Shown here in pieces: positions 53,468 through 62,153 of a stretch of 64,000 nt of DNA. Numbering within the stretch: position 1 is the stretch's first letter; each line of letters opens with the position of its first letter. The DNA is taken from assembly GCA_964391015.1 (NCBI GenBank), contig CAYMKU010000010.1, positions 38,994 to 102,993 of the forward strand, given 5' to 3'. The stretch comes from XYD12-FULL-36-8 sp964391015. Its GTDB lineage: Bacteria; Bacteroidota; Ignavibacteria; Ignavibacteriales; Ignavibacteriaceae. Under the pieces are notes generated by a model. The model made no database searches. It was given only the letters and a program-made list of their open reading frames with translations, and was not told the DNA's origin. The translations under genes were made by a program, and so were the position numbers.

Positions 53468-54643
53468 TTATAAGTTTTGATATGTTGAAATACTTCCAAG
53501 ACCAAGCGCCACCCACAACCTTCCCAGCGTATCTCTGTCGCCACTAACAATATTTTCACGGGTAATTCTTTGCGGTATGGTGGATAGAGTAGATATTTTG
53601 TCATAGATTTTTTCGCGTGATTCTTGATCGAGGTATTTGAGCAAATGGAATAATGTAATTAAATCTTTTGTACGTGCTTCGGAAAGCAGAACACTTAATT
53701 CCTTTTCATTATTCCCGACAAAATCCAAATTATATAATGACTCTTTAAATAGTGATGACGCATCGTTTGAGTGAGGAGTTCCAAGTCCAACTAAAGCTTG
53801 AGCTAAACAACTAGCATCTTGGGGTACTAACGATTTTTTGTTGTTTTGTTCAACTAGCACCCAACCCGACTTGACGATTACAGATGTAGTCTTATTTTCA
53901 TCGACGGATAAATAATATGCACAGCCGAGATCAATAATATGTGCGGAAGGAGTTTTAATTGAAAATAATTTTGGTGTTACCCATGTTCTTGTACTTATTT
54001 TTCCTTTGTTAAGCATTAAGCTATGTTCTGATAAAGGAGTTTCTTCAATTTGGATCATAGATTCTGGCTCGATATCTATTTCTCCGATGTTGCCTATTTT
54101 CAACTGTGCTCTTGATTGTGAATCAGTAAATAGCTTTTCTCCTACTTTTAATATTCCTTGACTTGTTAAAATTTTAGATTCTATTGTTGGATAGCCAGAA
54201 ATTTTTTCAACAATCCAATATGTGGCAGGAGTATTGTCGAAGATTAAGAAAGCTAGGATTATTCCCAGAGCAATTGCGGAAACAATTCCTGCGCTTACAA
54301 ACAACTTTTGATTATCATTTTCGTTTGCCTGTAATAAAAAATTATTTGTCTTGTCGTCAGATTCAGAGTCTAAGGACGAAACCGAAGGAAAAATTTTGGG
54401 AATTATTCTTTTTGAGTTTTTATTCCCTTCAACATTTTTGTGAATTTTTACCCGAGTTTTTTGTGTAGATAATATGGTTCTGCTTTTTAACCCCGGTTTT
54501 GATCCTAAGGAAATTATTTCATCAAATGCCTTGGCACAGCTATTACAGCAGTTGAGGTGTTCATGAATTTCAGTACGCAGTTCATCGAGAAGAATTCCTC
54601 GCGAATAGTCATACAGATAATATTTTACTTCGAAGCAATTCAT
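53468..54643 (-). CDS. Anti-sigma-factor-like protein with zinc finger and FecR domain
   Basis: A 391-residue membrane protein. Residues 1-45 form a ZAS-type zinc finger (H-x3-C-x2-C in IHEHLNCCNSCAK). One transmembrane helix follows near 118-140 (SAGIVSAIALGIILAFLIF). A FecR domain occupies about 160-270 (LKVGEKLFTDSQSRAQLKIG). The C-terminal 110 residues are helical. This is the layout of a cytoplasmic sigma-binding domain coupled to a periplasmic sensor. No ECF sigma gene is adjacent; the small DUF1059 gene lies just upstream. Confidence 0.8.
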   Translation of the reverse strand: MNCFEVKYYLYDYSRGILLDELRTEIHEHLNCCNSCAKAFDEIISLGSKPGLKSRTILSTQKTRVKIHKNVEGNKNSKRIIPKIFPSVSSLDSESDDKTNNFLLQANENDNQKLFVSAGIVSAIALGIILAFLIFDNTPATYWIVEKISGYPTIESKILTSQGILKVGEKLFTDSQSRAQLKIGNIGEIDIEPESMIQIEETPLSEHSLMLNKGKISTRTWVTPKLFSIKTPSAHIIDLGCAYYLSVDENKTTSVIVKSGWVLVEQNNKKSLVPQDASCLAQALVGLGTPHSNDASSLFKESLYNLDFVGNNEKELSVLLSEARTKDLITLFHLLKYLDQESREKIYDKISTLSTIPQRITRENIVSGDRDTLGRLWVALGLGSISTYQNL

Positions 54644-54664
54644 TCAGTAAAAAGGTGCTCTTCT

Positions 54665-54868
54665 CTAATTTTGATCATCTAGAATGCGTTTAATGAGATA
54701 GTTCAGCTCAATTCGCTGTTCATCTGTCATCAATTCAAATTCTTTCTCATGATCAAATGCTGTATGAAGGAAGAATTTCCTTTTTAATTCACTTTCGGAA
54801 TTTCCTATTGCGATAAAACGGCAAGAATCAAAACCCAAGTCTTTACATTTAAGTTCATATAGTATCAT
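54665..54868 (-). CDS. DUF1059 family small protein
   Basis: A 67-residue protein with the DUF1059 core YELKCKDLGFDSCRFIAIG, the helix SESELKRKFFLHTA and the C-terminal LMTDEQRIELNYLIKRIL. The ATG at 54868 follows a GAGGG ribosome site; five further codons upstream are open but do not fit the family N-terminus. The two cysteines may bind metal. No function is known to me. It precedes the FecR-type gene by 21 bases. Confidence 0.82.
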   Translation of the reverse strand: MILYELKCKDLGFDSCRFIAIGNSESELKRKFFLHTAFDHEKEFELMTDEQRIELNYLIKRILDDQN

Positions 54869-54949
54869 CTGTACCCTCTGCAAAATGAAGTTACCGTGAG
54901 AAAAAGAAATAATTAATTTTAGATAACGCTATTAATACTGCAATTATTA

Positions 54950-54978
54950 TGCACATTTAAATGCAGATAAAATGTGCA
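54950..54978. promoter_or_regulatory. Inverted repeat, possible operator
   Basis: TGCACATTT and AAATGTGCA form a perfect nine-base inverted repeat with an 11-base spacer. Half-site centres are about 20 bases apart, which places them on the same face of the helix. It lies between the DUF1059 gene and the YtxH gene, a position suitable for controlling either. No known regulator is assigned. Confidence 0.35.
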
Positions 54979-55091
54979 AAATTGTCTCTTTCTGATGTGT
55001 TGGTATTGGAATTTGTAAAATAACGAGGCAATTCACTTGAAAAGTATTTCAATAATATTTAATTATGAAAAGAACTTCGAAAGGATTATTA

Positions 55092-55565
55092 ATGGAAAGT
55101 AAGAAAACTCAAAAAATTGCTGCTGCATTTCTGCTTGGAACAGTTGTAGGCGGTGTTCTGGCTTTACTGTATGCTCCGCAAAGTGGGAAGGAGACAAGGC
55201 AAGACATTGCAGATGAAGTAAATAATTATATGAAAAAAGCATCTGATGTAAAAAATAAGATAATAGAAAAAGCAAAAAAACTTTCTAATGATATGGTGGG
55301 TCAGTCCGAAAAGATATATTCGGATATTAAAAATTTTAAAGAGGGAAAATATGCCGGAACTGCAGAAAAAATAGAGAGTGAGATTACCAGGTTACGTACT
55401 GCAATTAAAGCGGCTGTTGATTCTTATAAGGATACTAAAAAAGTTAGAAGAATTTTTCCTAATGAAGATAAATATTATTTCACCGATTTTAATGATTATC
55501 TCTTTCAAGATGACGATGATGAATCGATGCCAAAATTTGAAAGCATGAAAAAGCGAAGTAACTAA
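55092..55565 (+). CDS. YtxH-domain protein
   Basis: A 157-residue protein. A glycine-rich N-terminal hydrophobic helix (IAAAFLLGTVVGGVLALLYAP) followed by QSGKETRQDIAD is the YtxH signature. A long amphipathic helix follows (about 45-125). It is probably associated with the inner membrane in stress conditions, as relatives are. I chose the ATG at 55092 because AAGGA lies six bases upstream; an ATG at 55065 would add nine residues. It is followed after 55 bases by the aldo/keto reductase gene. Confidence 0.82.
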   Translation: MESKKTQKIAAAFLLGTVVGGVLALLYAPQSGKETRQDIADEVNNYMKKASDVKNKIIEKAKKLSNDMVGQSEKIYSDIKNFKEGKYAGTAEKIESEITRLRTAIKAAVDSYKDTKKVRRIFPNEDKYYFTDFNDYLFQDDDDESMPKFESMKKRSN

Positions 55566-55620
55566 TTACCCCATATATATAGTTATAGAAATTCATCACA
55601 TCAGTTTTACTGCATTCCGA

Positions 55621-56580
55621 ATGAAATATATAAATCTTGGCAGCAAAGGTCCAAAGGTTTCGACCATTAGTTTTGGTGCGTGGGGAATCAGCGGAAGAGA
55701 CTGGGGACATACTGATGATGAAGTTTCCAAAAAAGCAATTCATACCGCGTTAGATAACGGTGTTAACTTAATTGATACTGCCGATGTTTATGGCTTCGGT
55801 CACTCCGAAGAATTAATTTCTCAAGTTCTTAATGAGAGGAGTGAAAAAGATAAAATAATCATCGCAACCAAAGCCGGAAATAATTTTTATCCATCTATTA
55901 ACCAAACATACAATACAACACCTGCCAATCCTGATTATTCAAAGAAACATTTAATATTTGCCGCGGAGCAAAGTCTAAAAAGATTAAACCGGGATTACCT
56001 TGATATTCTTCAACTTCATAGTCCTTCAACAGATTTGTTAGTGAGAGACGACCCCTGGGAAGCACTATTAAAACTTAAGGAACAGGGAAAAATAAAACAA
56101 GCCGGACTAAGTGTTCAATCGTATAAAGAAACAGAGCAAGCTTTTATACTTGATGAGCATCATGATCTTTTGGATGTACTTCAAGTGCGATATAATTTGC
56201 TAGAAAGAGAAGCTGAAAAGAAACTTTTCCCCAAAGCATTGAAATACAATACTGGGGTTATTGTTAGAATTCCGTTGTTGTTTGGGTTGCTTGCTGGAAA
56301 GTTTAATGCCTCAAGCACTTTTAATGAAAATGATCATAGAAAAAGTAATCTGTCTTCTGAAAAGCTTTCTATTTATTTGGACCAATTTGAAAAAATAAAA
56401 CCATTCTTTGAAAAACATTCACAAAATTCTATGGCTCAACTCAGTATAAGATTCTGTATCTCTCATCCTGCATGTCATACAACAATTCCCGGGGCAAAGA
56501 CTTCAGAGCAGGTAGTTGAAAATGTAAGCGCTTCTGATTTAGAATTTATTAGTCATGATGAATTCCCTGAGTTAAATTAA
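55621..56580 (+). CDS. Aldo/keto reductase
   Basis: A 319-residue NADPH-dependent oxidoreductase of the AKR fold. The catalytic Asp and Tyr are in LIDTADVYGFGHSEELI (Asp53, Tyr58 region), the Lys is in IIATKAGNNF, and the His is in LQLHSPST. The NADPH-binding IPGAKTSEQV is near the C-terminus. Substrate unknown; small aldehydes or ketones are typical. The start agrees with the family N-terminus (NLGSKGPKVSTISFGAWG). Confidence 0.93.
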   Translation: MKYINLGSKGPKVSTISFGAWGISGRDWGHTDDEVSKKAIHTALDNGVNLIDTADVYGFGHSEELISQVLNERSEKDKIIIATKAGNNFYPSINQTYNTTPANPDYSKKHLIFAAEQSLKRLNRDYLDILQLHSPSTDLLVRDDPWEALLKLKEQGKIKQAGLSVQSYKETEQAFILDEHHDLLDVLQVRYNLLEREAEKKLFPKALKYNTGVIVRIPLLFGLLAGKFNASSTFNENDHRKSNLSSEKLSIYLDQFEKIKPFFEKHSQNSMAQLSIRFCISHPACHTTIPGAKTSEQVVENVSASDLEFISHDEFPELN

Positions 56581-56603
56581 AAATGTGGGAATTGAAGTAT
56601 ATA

Positions 56604-58682
56604 TCAGTCACCCTTTCTAAATTTAATTAGAAATTCTGTTCCTGCTCCTCTCTTTAAACTTATTTCTCCATCTAATTGTTTGACTAATGAAATAACTAAC
56701 TGAAGACCTAATGATTCAGTGTTTTTGTAATCAATATTTTCAGGAAAACCACAGCCGTTATCACGAATTAGAATTAAGTATCCATCACCTGAGTCCCGAT
56801 AAAAGCCAATTAATATTTCTTTTTGCTGTCCCTCTTTATTATCGTGGGGAACATCTTTAAACGCATGTTTTAATGAATTTGAGACCAGCTCGTTGACTAT
56901 AAGTCCGAGATATACGGCTTGATCGGCATTTAAATTTATGTTTTGAATGCATAAATCTAATTTAATTGCAGAGGGTTCGATACCATAAGAACTGAAAAGA
57001 TTTTTCGTTAGTTCATCAATAAATTCATGAATATCTAAACTTGAAAAATTTTTGCTCTGATAAAGTTTCTCATGAATAAGCGCCATCGATTTGACTCGGT
57101 TTTTGCTTTCTTCAAGGATTTCATTGTTTCGTGTATCTGCCGTAAACCCAGCTTGAAGATTTAGAAGACTTGATATTATTTGAAGGTTGTTTTTTACACG
57201 ATGATGAATTTCACGGAGTAGAACTTCCTTCTCTCTGAGAGAAGATTCAATCTGATCCGATACTTTTTTCCGCTCGGTAATATTAGTAAATGTTACAACC
57301 GTTCCGGTTATAAAACCATTCTCGATAATTGGATGAGAAGAATATTCAACAGGGAAAATTGTATTGTCTTTACGTTCAAATACAGCTTCAGACGCATTGA
57401 CAGCTTCGCCATTTTTTACGGCATTTGTCAATGGACAATTTTCAATACTGTAAATTTCATTACTATCCTTTTTACATTGGACGAATTTATTCATATGATT
57501 ATTAAGACATTCTCCCAGATTATACCCTAGCATATTGAGTGCTGAACTATTTATAAAAGTGCATTTCAAAGAATTATCAACACCATAAATACCTTCTCCT
57601 GTTGATTCTAAAAGCTCAGAGAGTTTTTTGCTTGTCTTCCTTGAATTAATAAAAGAAATTGTCACTAAAGAAAAAAGTAAGCTTATTAGTATGCCTGATA
57701 AAAGCAGAATAGTTGGTTTTTCAGATTTAAATGAATCAATAAATTCAGGAAGTGCGGTGTATTTAATTGTCCAAATTTTACCATATAGATTTAGGATGCC
57801 TGTTCCCATAAGCGAAGTAGTAGAACTGTGCAAGGAATCGCTGCTGTACATTAAATTTTTTCGAAGAGTGTCAACTCCGTCGAAGATTTGAACATTAATA
57901 TGAGATAACTCATTTCCTAGTGTAGCTTTAATGAGGTCTCTCATCTTGAATGGGCTGTAAACGTAACCTTTGAAAACATTCCTTCGCTGTTCTACGTTGG
58001 GCATCTGCAGGTTCTTGGTATAATATGGGATGAAGATCAAAAATCCAGCCTGGAGGTTATATTCAGTTTCTCTGAATAAACTAATCTTGCCGGTAATTGT
58101 AGTTTGACCATTATCTCTTGCTTCAAGCATAGCAGATTTACGAAGTGGTTCATAAAGTAAATCATAACCGAATGCTCGTTGGTTTCGTTCATTAAATGGC
58201 TCGATGTAGATAACGGGTGAATATTCATCTCGAACTCCCTCTGGCCAAATTTTAAAGTTTCTGAATCCATCGCTCTGTACTAATCTGACAATTTTTAAGG
58301 AATCATTATGGCGAAAGTTGTGTGAATAACCGATGCCTAAAATTCCAGGAAAGTTTTTATCAATACGAAGATTATTAACATACATGCTCCACTCTTGATG
58401 AGTAACTGTATCCGAAGAAGCAAGCAAACCAATTCCACCCAATAACACTTGTTCATAAGCCTGCATTCTTTTCAATATTGTTTGATTTGTCTGTCTTATT
58501 TTAAAATCAAGACTGCGGCGAGCAACATCCACAGTTTCTGCCTCTGCATTTCTCCATGCTAAGTATGTTAGAAATAAAGGTATAATTAACGCAAGCCACG
58601 CAAACGTGTTGCTTTTATTTGAATAAATATTCGTCAGAGGTCTTACGGAATTTGAATTAAATATGTCTTTAAACTTTGTCAC
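56604..58682 (-). CDS. CHASE-PAS sensor histidine kinase (HisKA_2 type)
   Basis: A 692-residue membrane kinase. TM1 lies at about 27-42. A CHASE sensor domain occupies about 75-290 (FPGILGIGYSHNFR and IYIEPFNERNQRAFGYD). TM2 is near 325-345 and a PAS domain lies at about 360-470. The dimerisation/phosphoacceptor helix LREIHHRVKNNLQIISS places the phosphorylated His near 492, and the ATPase domain has LIVNELVSNSLKHAF and RDNGCGFP. HisKA_2 kinases often act with stress-type or LuxR response regulators. No response regulator is adjacent, so it is an orphan here. Confidence 0.9.
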   Translation of the reverse strand: MTKFKDIFNSNSVRPLTNIYSNKSNTFAWLALIIPLFLTYLAWRNAEAETVDVARRSLDFKIRQTNQTILKRMQAYEQVLLGGIGLLASSDTVTHQEWSMYVNNLRIDKNFPGILGIGYSHNFRHNDSLKIVRLVQSDGFRNFKIWPEGVRDEYSPVIYIEPFNERNQRAFGYDLLYEPLRKSAMLEARDNGQTTITGKISLFRETEYNLQAGFLIFIPYYTKNLQMPNVEQRRNVFKGYVYSPFKMRDLIKATLGNELSHINVQIFDGVDTLRKNLMYSSDSLHSSTTSLMGTGILNLYGKIWTIKYTALPEFIDSFKSEKPTILLLSGILISLLFSLVTISFINSRKTSKKLSELLESTGEGIYGVDNSLKCTFINSSALNMLGYNLGECLNNHMNKFVQCKKDSNEIYSIENCPLTNAVKNGEAVNASEAVFERKDNTIFPVEYSSHPIIENGFITGTVVTFTNITERKKVSDQIESSLREKEVLLREIHHRVKNNLQIISSLLNLQAGFTADTRNNEILEESKNRVKSMALIHEKLYQSKNFSSLDIHEFIDELTKNLFSSYGIEPSAIKLDLCIQNINLNADQAVYLGLIVNELVSNSLKHAFKDVPHDNKEGQQKEILIGFYRDSGDGYLILIRDNGCGFPENIDYKNTESLGLQLVISLVKQLDGEISLKRGAGTEFLIKFRKGD

Positions 58683-58934
58683 TTTATCTTTGCAAAATTC
58701 TATTTAATTAAAATCAAATTGCTTAAAGTTAAGAATAATACTTTCTTAACTTAAAATAATAATTTGAATTTTAATAATTAACTGATGTCAAACCATAACT
58801 TGTGCAACTATTAGTCATGTTGTTATAAGAAATATTATGAAGAAAGAATTTTTTGTAAAGAATAATTTTAATCAAGATTTAAGTATTTTTATTATACCAA
58901 AAATCTTTTTGGATAACTTCTGAAGGAGCATTTC

Positions 58935-61463
58935 ATGAAAAGTATTTCTCACCATTTGTTAAAGTATCAATTTATTCTTGGTATTGTATTTATAATTGTT
59001 AACCAACCTATAAAATCTCAGATTGTCTTAGACACAGTTCAGCACAAACAGGTTGGACCCGGAATGTTTTATTCAAAATATATTGTTCATTCTATTCCAT
59101 GGAGTATCGATGTTTTTGAAGCAGACATGACGAACCAATACTTCGCCGTTGAAACAGCAAAAGCATTTGAGCTGCTTGCCGGCGGCAGAGAGAAAACAAG
59201 CTCAATGTCCAGCAGAAGAAGTTATGTCGGTCATTGGTCTGTTGGAGCCATAAATGGTGATTTTTTTGATCTTACTTCTGGTATGCCAACAAATATTCAA
59301 GTTGAAAATGGTGAAGTGCTTAGGAACGAAAGAGCTGATTATCCCACTGTCGGGTTTAATGCAGATGATAAAGTTTCAATTTCTAAACCATACTTAACGG
59401 GAAGTTTAATCTTGAGTGATTCCTCTCTTACACTAAACGGCATTAATGTTGCGAGAGATGACAACAAGCTTATTTTTTATAATCAATTCTTTGGTGCTTC
59501 GACAAATACAACTAATGCTGGGTTTGAAGCAATTGTATCACCAATAAATTCCTGGCTTGCAAACGATATTGTTTATTGTGTTGTTAACTCAATCAGTACA
59601 ACAGGTAAAAACACAACTATTCCCGATGGCAAAATGGTGATTTCTGCCAGTGGCACAGCTTCAAATTATTTAGGTGCTCATTTGCTAGTTAATGACACAA
59701 TTAAAATATTGCTTAATGTTCTTCCGTCTGTACCTAAACTAAAAGAAATGATGGGTGGGCATCCGATTATTGTGAGTGACGGTTCAACTGCATCAATGGA
59801 TCCGAATGATCCTTTTGTTTACAACAGGCATCCAAGAACTGCTGTTGGAGTAAACCATGACACAACAAAATTATTTTTAGTTACTGTTGATGGAAGACAG
59901 GCAACAAGCTTAGGAATGAATCTTTATGAACTTGCCGATTTGATGCTTCAACTGGGAACATATCAAGGAATAAATCTTGACGGCGGCGGCTCGACGACAA
60001 TGGTAGTCCGAAACGAAGTTATGAATTCTCCTTCGGATGCTTCAGGTGAAAGACCTGTATCCAATGCTCTTATAGTTGTTTCAAAAGCACCGCTTGATAC
60101 CTTGAGTGTTATTCAAATATCACCCAAATATTCTAAAGTGTTTATCGGCAAGCAGCTTCAATTTTCTGTTTCAGGAAGCGATAGATTTTACAACCCGGTT
60201 TATGTAAATCCGGCTTTATTAAAATATCACTTAAGCGATTCAACAAAAGGAACAATTACTCCTTCCGGTTTATTCACTGCAAATTTAAATCCCGGAGAAT
60301 GCAAAGTTAAAGCATCTTATGGAACAATATCGGATTCTGCAATTGTAATTGTGAAAGGTGTTAATAGATTAGAGCTAACCCCGGAACAAGCTGTAACCGA
60401 TAAGAACAGAATTGTAACCTTCACAGCAAAAATTTTTGATACAGACAGTATCGAGCAAGAGGTCCTGCCGCAAAACATAAGCTGGGTTTGCACAGATACA
60501 ACTGTGGGTACCATTGATCTTGTTGGGCAATTCAAAGGAAGACAAACAGGTACCGCAAAAATTATTGCTTCGTATTTTGGAAAATCCGACACATCGCTTG
60601 TTAAAGTTGAAATTGGTTACGGACATATGATAATTGATTCTATCGAAACACTTGCGGATTGGTATTTAACCGGTGAAAATATTGATACAAGCTTAACAAA
60701 TATAAGTCTTGCTGCATTTCCGGTTTCTATTGGTTCATCTTCAATGAAGCTGGATTATTCCTTCACATATCAAACATCGTTGTATAACTGGGCGTATTTA
60801 AATACTGATAATCCAATTTACGGTGTCCCGGATTCAATCATGATTGATGTTTACTCTAACGGAGCTTTGCACAGGATTTTTTTTGATGTAGTTGATAATG
60901 AAAATAAGCCGTTCAGAATTTCTTCGCACAAGCTTGCAAACAATGCAAATGTTTATGAAACGATTCGAGGAAGAATCGTAAGCGCCTCAAATGTGTTTTT
61001 TCCTTTAACTCTTAAAAAAATTTCTGTTGTCTTAGGAAGCACACAAGTTGCCGGGCAAATTTATTCCGGAACAATTTATTTTGATAATCTGCGGGTAAAA
61101 TATCCCCAGTCAGCAACTTTAGTGGAAGATGAAATTGCTGGACCAACTTCGTTTTGTCTTTATCAAAACTATCCCAACCCATTTAATCCGAGTACAAAAA
61201 TAAAATACACAATACCAGCCCTCACCTCATTCCTCTCCCAGGGGGAGAGGATGTCCGAAGGACAGGTGAGGGTTATATTAAAAATTTATGACATACTCGG
61301 CAGAGAAGTAGCGACATTAGTAAATGAAGAAAAACCAGCTGGAAGTTATGAGGTTGAGTTTCAGTCTTCAGCAAGTAATAAGCAGTTAGCAAGTGGGATT
61401 TATTTTTACCAGCTTAAGTCTGGAAATTATGTTGCCACAAAGAAGATGATATTACTAAGATGA
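58935..61463 (+). CDS. T9SS-sorted phosphodiester glycosidase (NAGPA-like) with Big-type domains
   Basis: An 842-residue exported protein. A signal peptide (about 8-30) is followed by a phosphodiester glycosidase domain (PF09992 type) at about 90-385, with VGAINGDFFD, MMGGHPIIVSDG, HPRTAVGV and NLDGGGSTTMVV. Two Big_2-like domains follow at about 390-560. A beta-sandwich of about 160 residues leads to a type IX sorting domain (NYPNPFNPSTKIKYTIP to KMILLR). The related human enzyme uncovers mannose 6-phosphate; here the substrate may be a phosphodiester-linked glycan. A 54-bp palindrome is inserted in frame in the sorting domain. Confidence 0.88.
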   Translation: MKSISHHLLKYQFILGIVFIIVNQPIKSQIVLDTVQHKQVGPGMFYSKYIVHSIPWSIDVFEADMTNQYFAVETAKAFELLAGGREKTSSMSSRRSYVGHWSVGAINGDFFDLTSGMPTNIQVENGEVLRNERADYPTVGFNADDKVSISKPYLTGSLILSDSSLTLNGINVARDDNKLIFYNQFFGASTNTTNAGFEAIVSPINSWLANDIVYCVVNSISTTGKNTTIPDGKMVISASGTASNYLGAHLLVNDTIKILLNVLPSVPKLKEMMGGHPIIVSDGSTASMDPNDPFVYNRHPRTAVGVNHDTTKLFLVTVDGRQATSLGMNLYELADLMLQLGTYQGINLDGGGSTTMVVRNEVMNSPSDASGERPVSNALIVVSKAPLDTLSVIQISPKYSKVFIGKQLQFSVSGSDRFYNPVYVNPALLKYHLSDSTKGTITPSGLFTANLNPGECKVKASYGTISDSAIVIVKGVNRLELTPEQAVTDKNRIVTFTAKIFDTDSIEQEVLPQNISWVCTDTTVGTIDLVGQFKGRQTGTAKIIASYFGKSDTSLVKVEIGYGHMIIDSIETLADWYLTGENIDTSLTNISLAAFPVSIGSSSMKLDYSFTYQTSLYNWAYLNTDNPIYGVPDSIMIDVYSNGALHRIFFDVVDNENKPFRISSHKLANNANVYETIRGRIVSASNVFFPLTLKKISVVLGSTQVAGQIYSGTIYFDNLRVKYPQSATLVEDEIAGPTSFCLYQNYPNPFNPSTKIKYTIPALTSFLSQGERMSEGQVRVILKIYDILGREVATLVNEEKPAGSYEVEFQSSASNKQLASGIYFYQLKSGNYVATKKMILLR
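61219..61272 (+). repeat. Cloverleaf-like palindrome inserted in frame in a sorting domain
   Basis: The outer stem CCCTCACCT (61219-61227) pairs with AGGTGAGGG (61264-61272). Inside are two perfect hairpins: TCCTCTCCC/GGGAGAGGA (61231-61251, three-base loop) and TGTCC/GGACA (61252-61264, GAA loop). The element is 54 bp, exactly 18 codons, and is read through as part of the sorting domain between IKYTIP and the LKIYDILG strand. Relatives lie outside the gene. Confidence 0.85.
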
Positions 61464-61468
61464 TCAAC

Positions 61469-61516
61469 CCCACCCCGTCCCACCCCTTTAGCCAAAGGGG
61501 AGGGTGAGGGAAGGGT
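61469..61516. repeat. C/G-rich palindrome, relative of the in-frame element
   Basis: CCCCTTT (61484-61490) and AAAGGGG (61495-61501) form a perfect stem over AGCC. CCACCCC/CCCACCCC runs precede it and GAGGGTGAGGG follows. The composition and the GGGTGAGGG arm are shared with the elements at 61219 and 62081. It starts just after the stop codon of the glycosidase gene; no T-run follows. Confidence 0.6.
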
Positions 61517-61789
61517 TCGCACAACTACATAAACATCTTCTTTACCTCTTTATCCTAAACCAGATTATTCATCCAAACTGCCAAAACTCCAAATTACTTT
61601 CGCTTCCTCACAACTTACTATTACATCATTCATAAGTACAAATGCTTGTCCTCATATTTATTAAGCTGGCTGTCTAAGCGCAATTGCTCAATATTGTTAT
61701 TCTTTTGCTAAATGTTCGGAAGATTTACCTCGACCTGCATTTACACAACTAAACTATCACTCTGCAATGTGCAGCCATAGGTGAAAGCT

Positions 61790-62041
61790 TGTGACTGAAA
61801 ACATATAGTTAGCAATTGTAATTCTATTGTCTGTGACTGAAAACATATAGTTAGCGACTGTAACTCTATAGTCTGTGACTGTAAACATATAGTTGGCAAT
61901 TGCAACTCTATAGTCTGTGAGTGTAAACATATAGTTAGCGACTGTAACTCTATAGTTTGTGACTTTAAACATATAGTTAGCGATTGCAACTCTATAGTTT
62001 GCGATTGTAAACCGAGAGGAAGCGATTGTAAGCTAAAAACG
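61790..62041. repeat. 42-bp tandem array, six units, with 21-bp sub-period
   Basis: Five good units start at 61790, 61832, 61874, 61916 and 61958, and a degenerate sixth starts at 62000. Each unit is two related 21-bp halves: TGTGACTGAAAACATATAGTT and AGCGACTGTAACTCTATAGTC type, given here only by their cores GACTG and TATAGT. The array is open in more than one minus frame, giving a 14-residue protein repeat, but lacks a ribosome site or a plausible gene end. Confidence 0.85.
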
Positions 62042-62080
62042 CATAAAAATAAACCGAGGATGTGACTGTGTTAACAACCA

Positions 62081-62153
62081 ACCTCACCCTGTTTCCCTCT
62101 CCTTACTAATGCCAAAGGCATCCCCTTGAGAGGAGAGGGACGAAGGGAGAGGT
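62081..62153. repeat. Second cloverleaf-like palindrome
   Basis: The outer arms ACCTCACCC (62081-62089) and GGGAGAGGT (62145-62153) pair with one mismatch. The perfect inner stem is TCCCTCTCC (62094-62102) with GGAGAGGGA (62132-62140). A further hairpin inside is ATGCC/GGCAT (62109-62121, AAA loop). The architecture and the CCTCACC and CCTCTCC arms are those of the element inserted at 61219. Confidence 0.8.

Noticed and set aside
61484..61501. Strong hairpin after the glycosidase gene as an intrinsic terminator
   Set aside because: The stem is good but is followed by a G-rich stretch and not by T residues; it fits the palindrome family better.
61741..61989. Minus-strand reading frame encoding a 14-residue repeat (QSQTIELQ type)
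   Set aside because: It lies entirely in the 42-bp tandem array, where any frame free of stops stays open because the period is divisible by three. A second overlapping frame is open too, and there is no start context.
61790..62041. Possible CRISPR array
   Set aside because: Units are directly adjacent with no unique spacers between them, and no cas gene is in the window.
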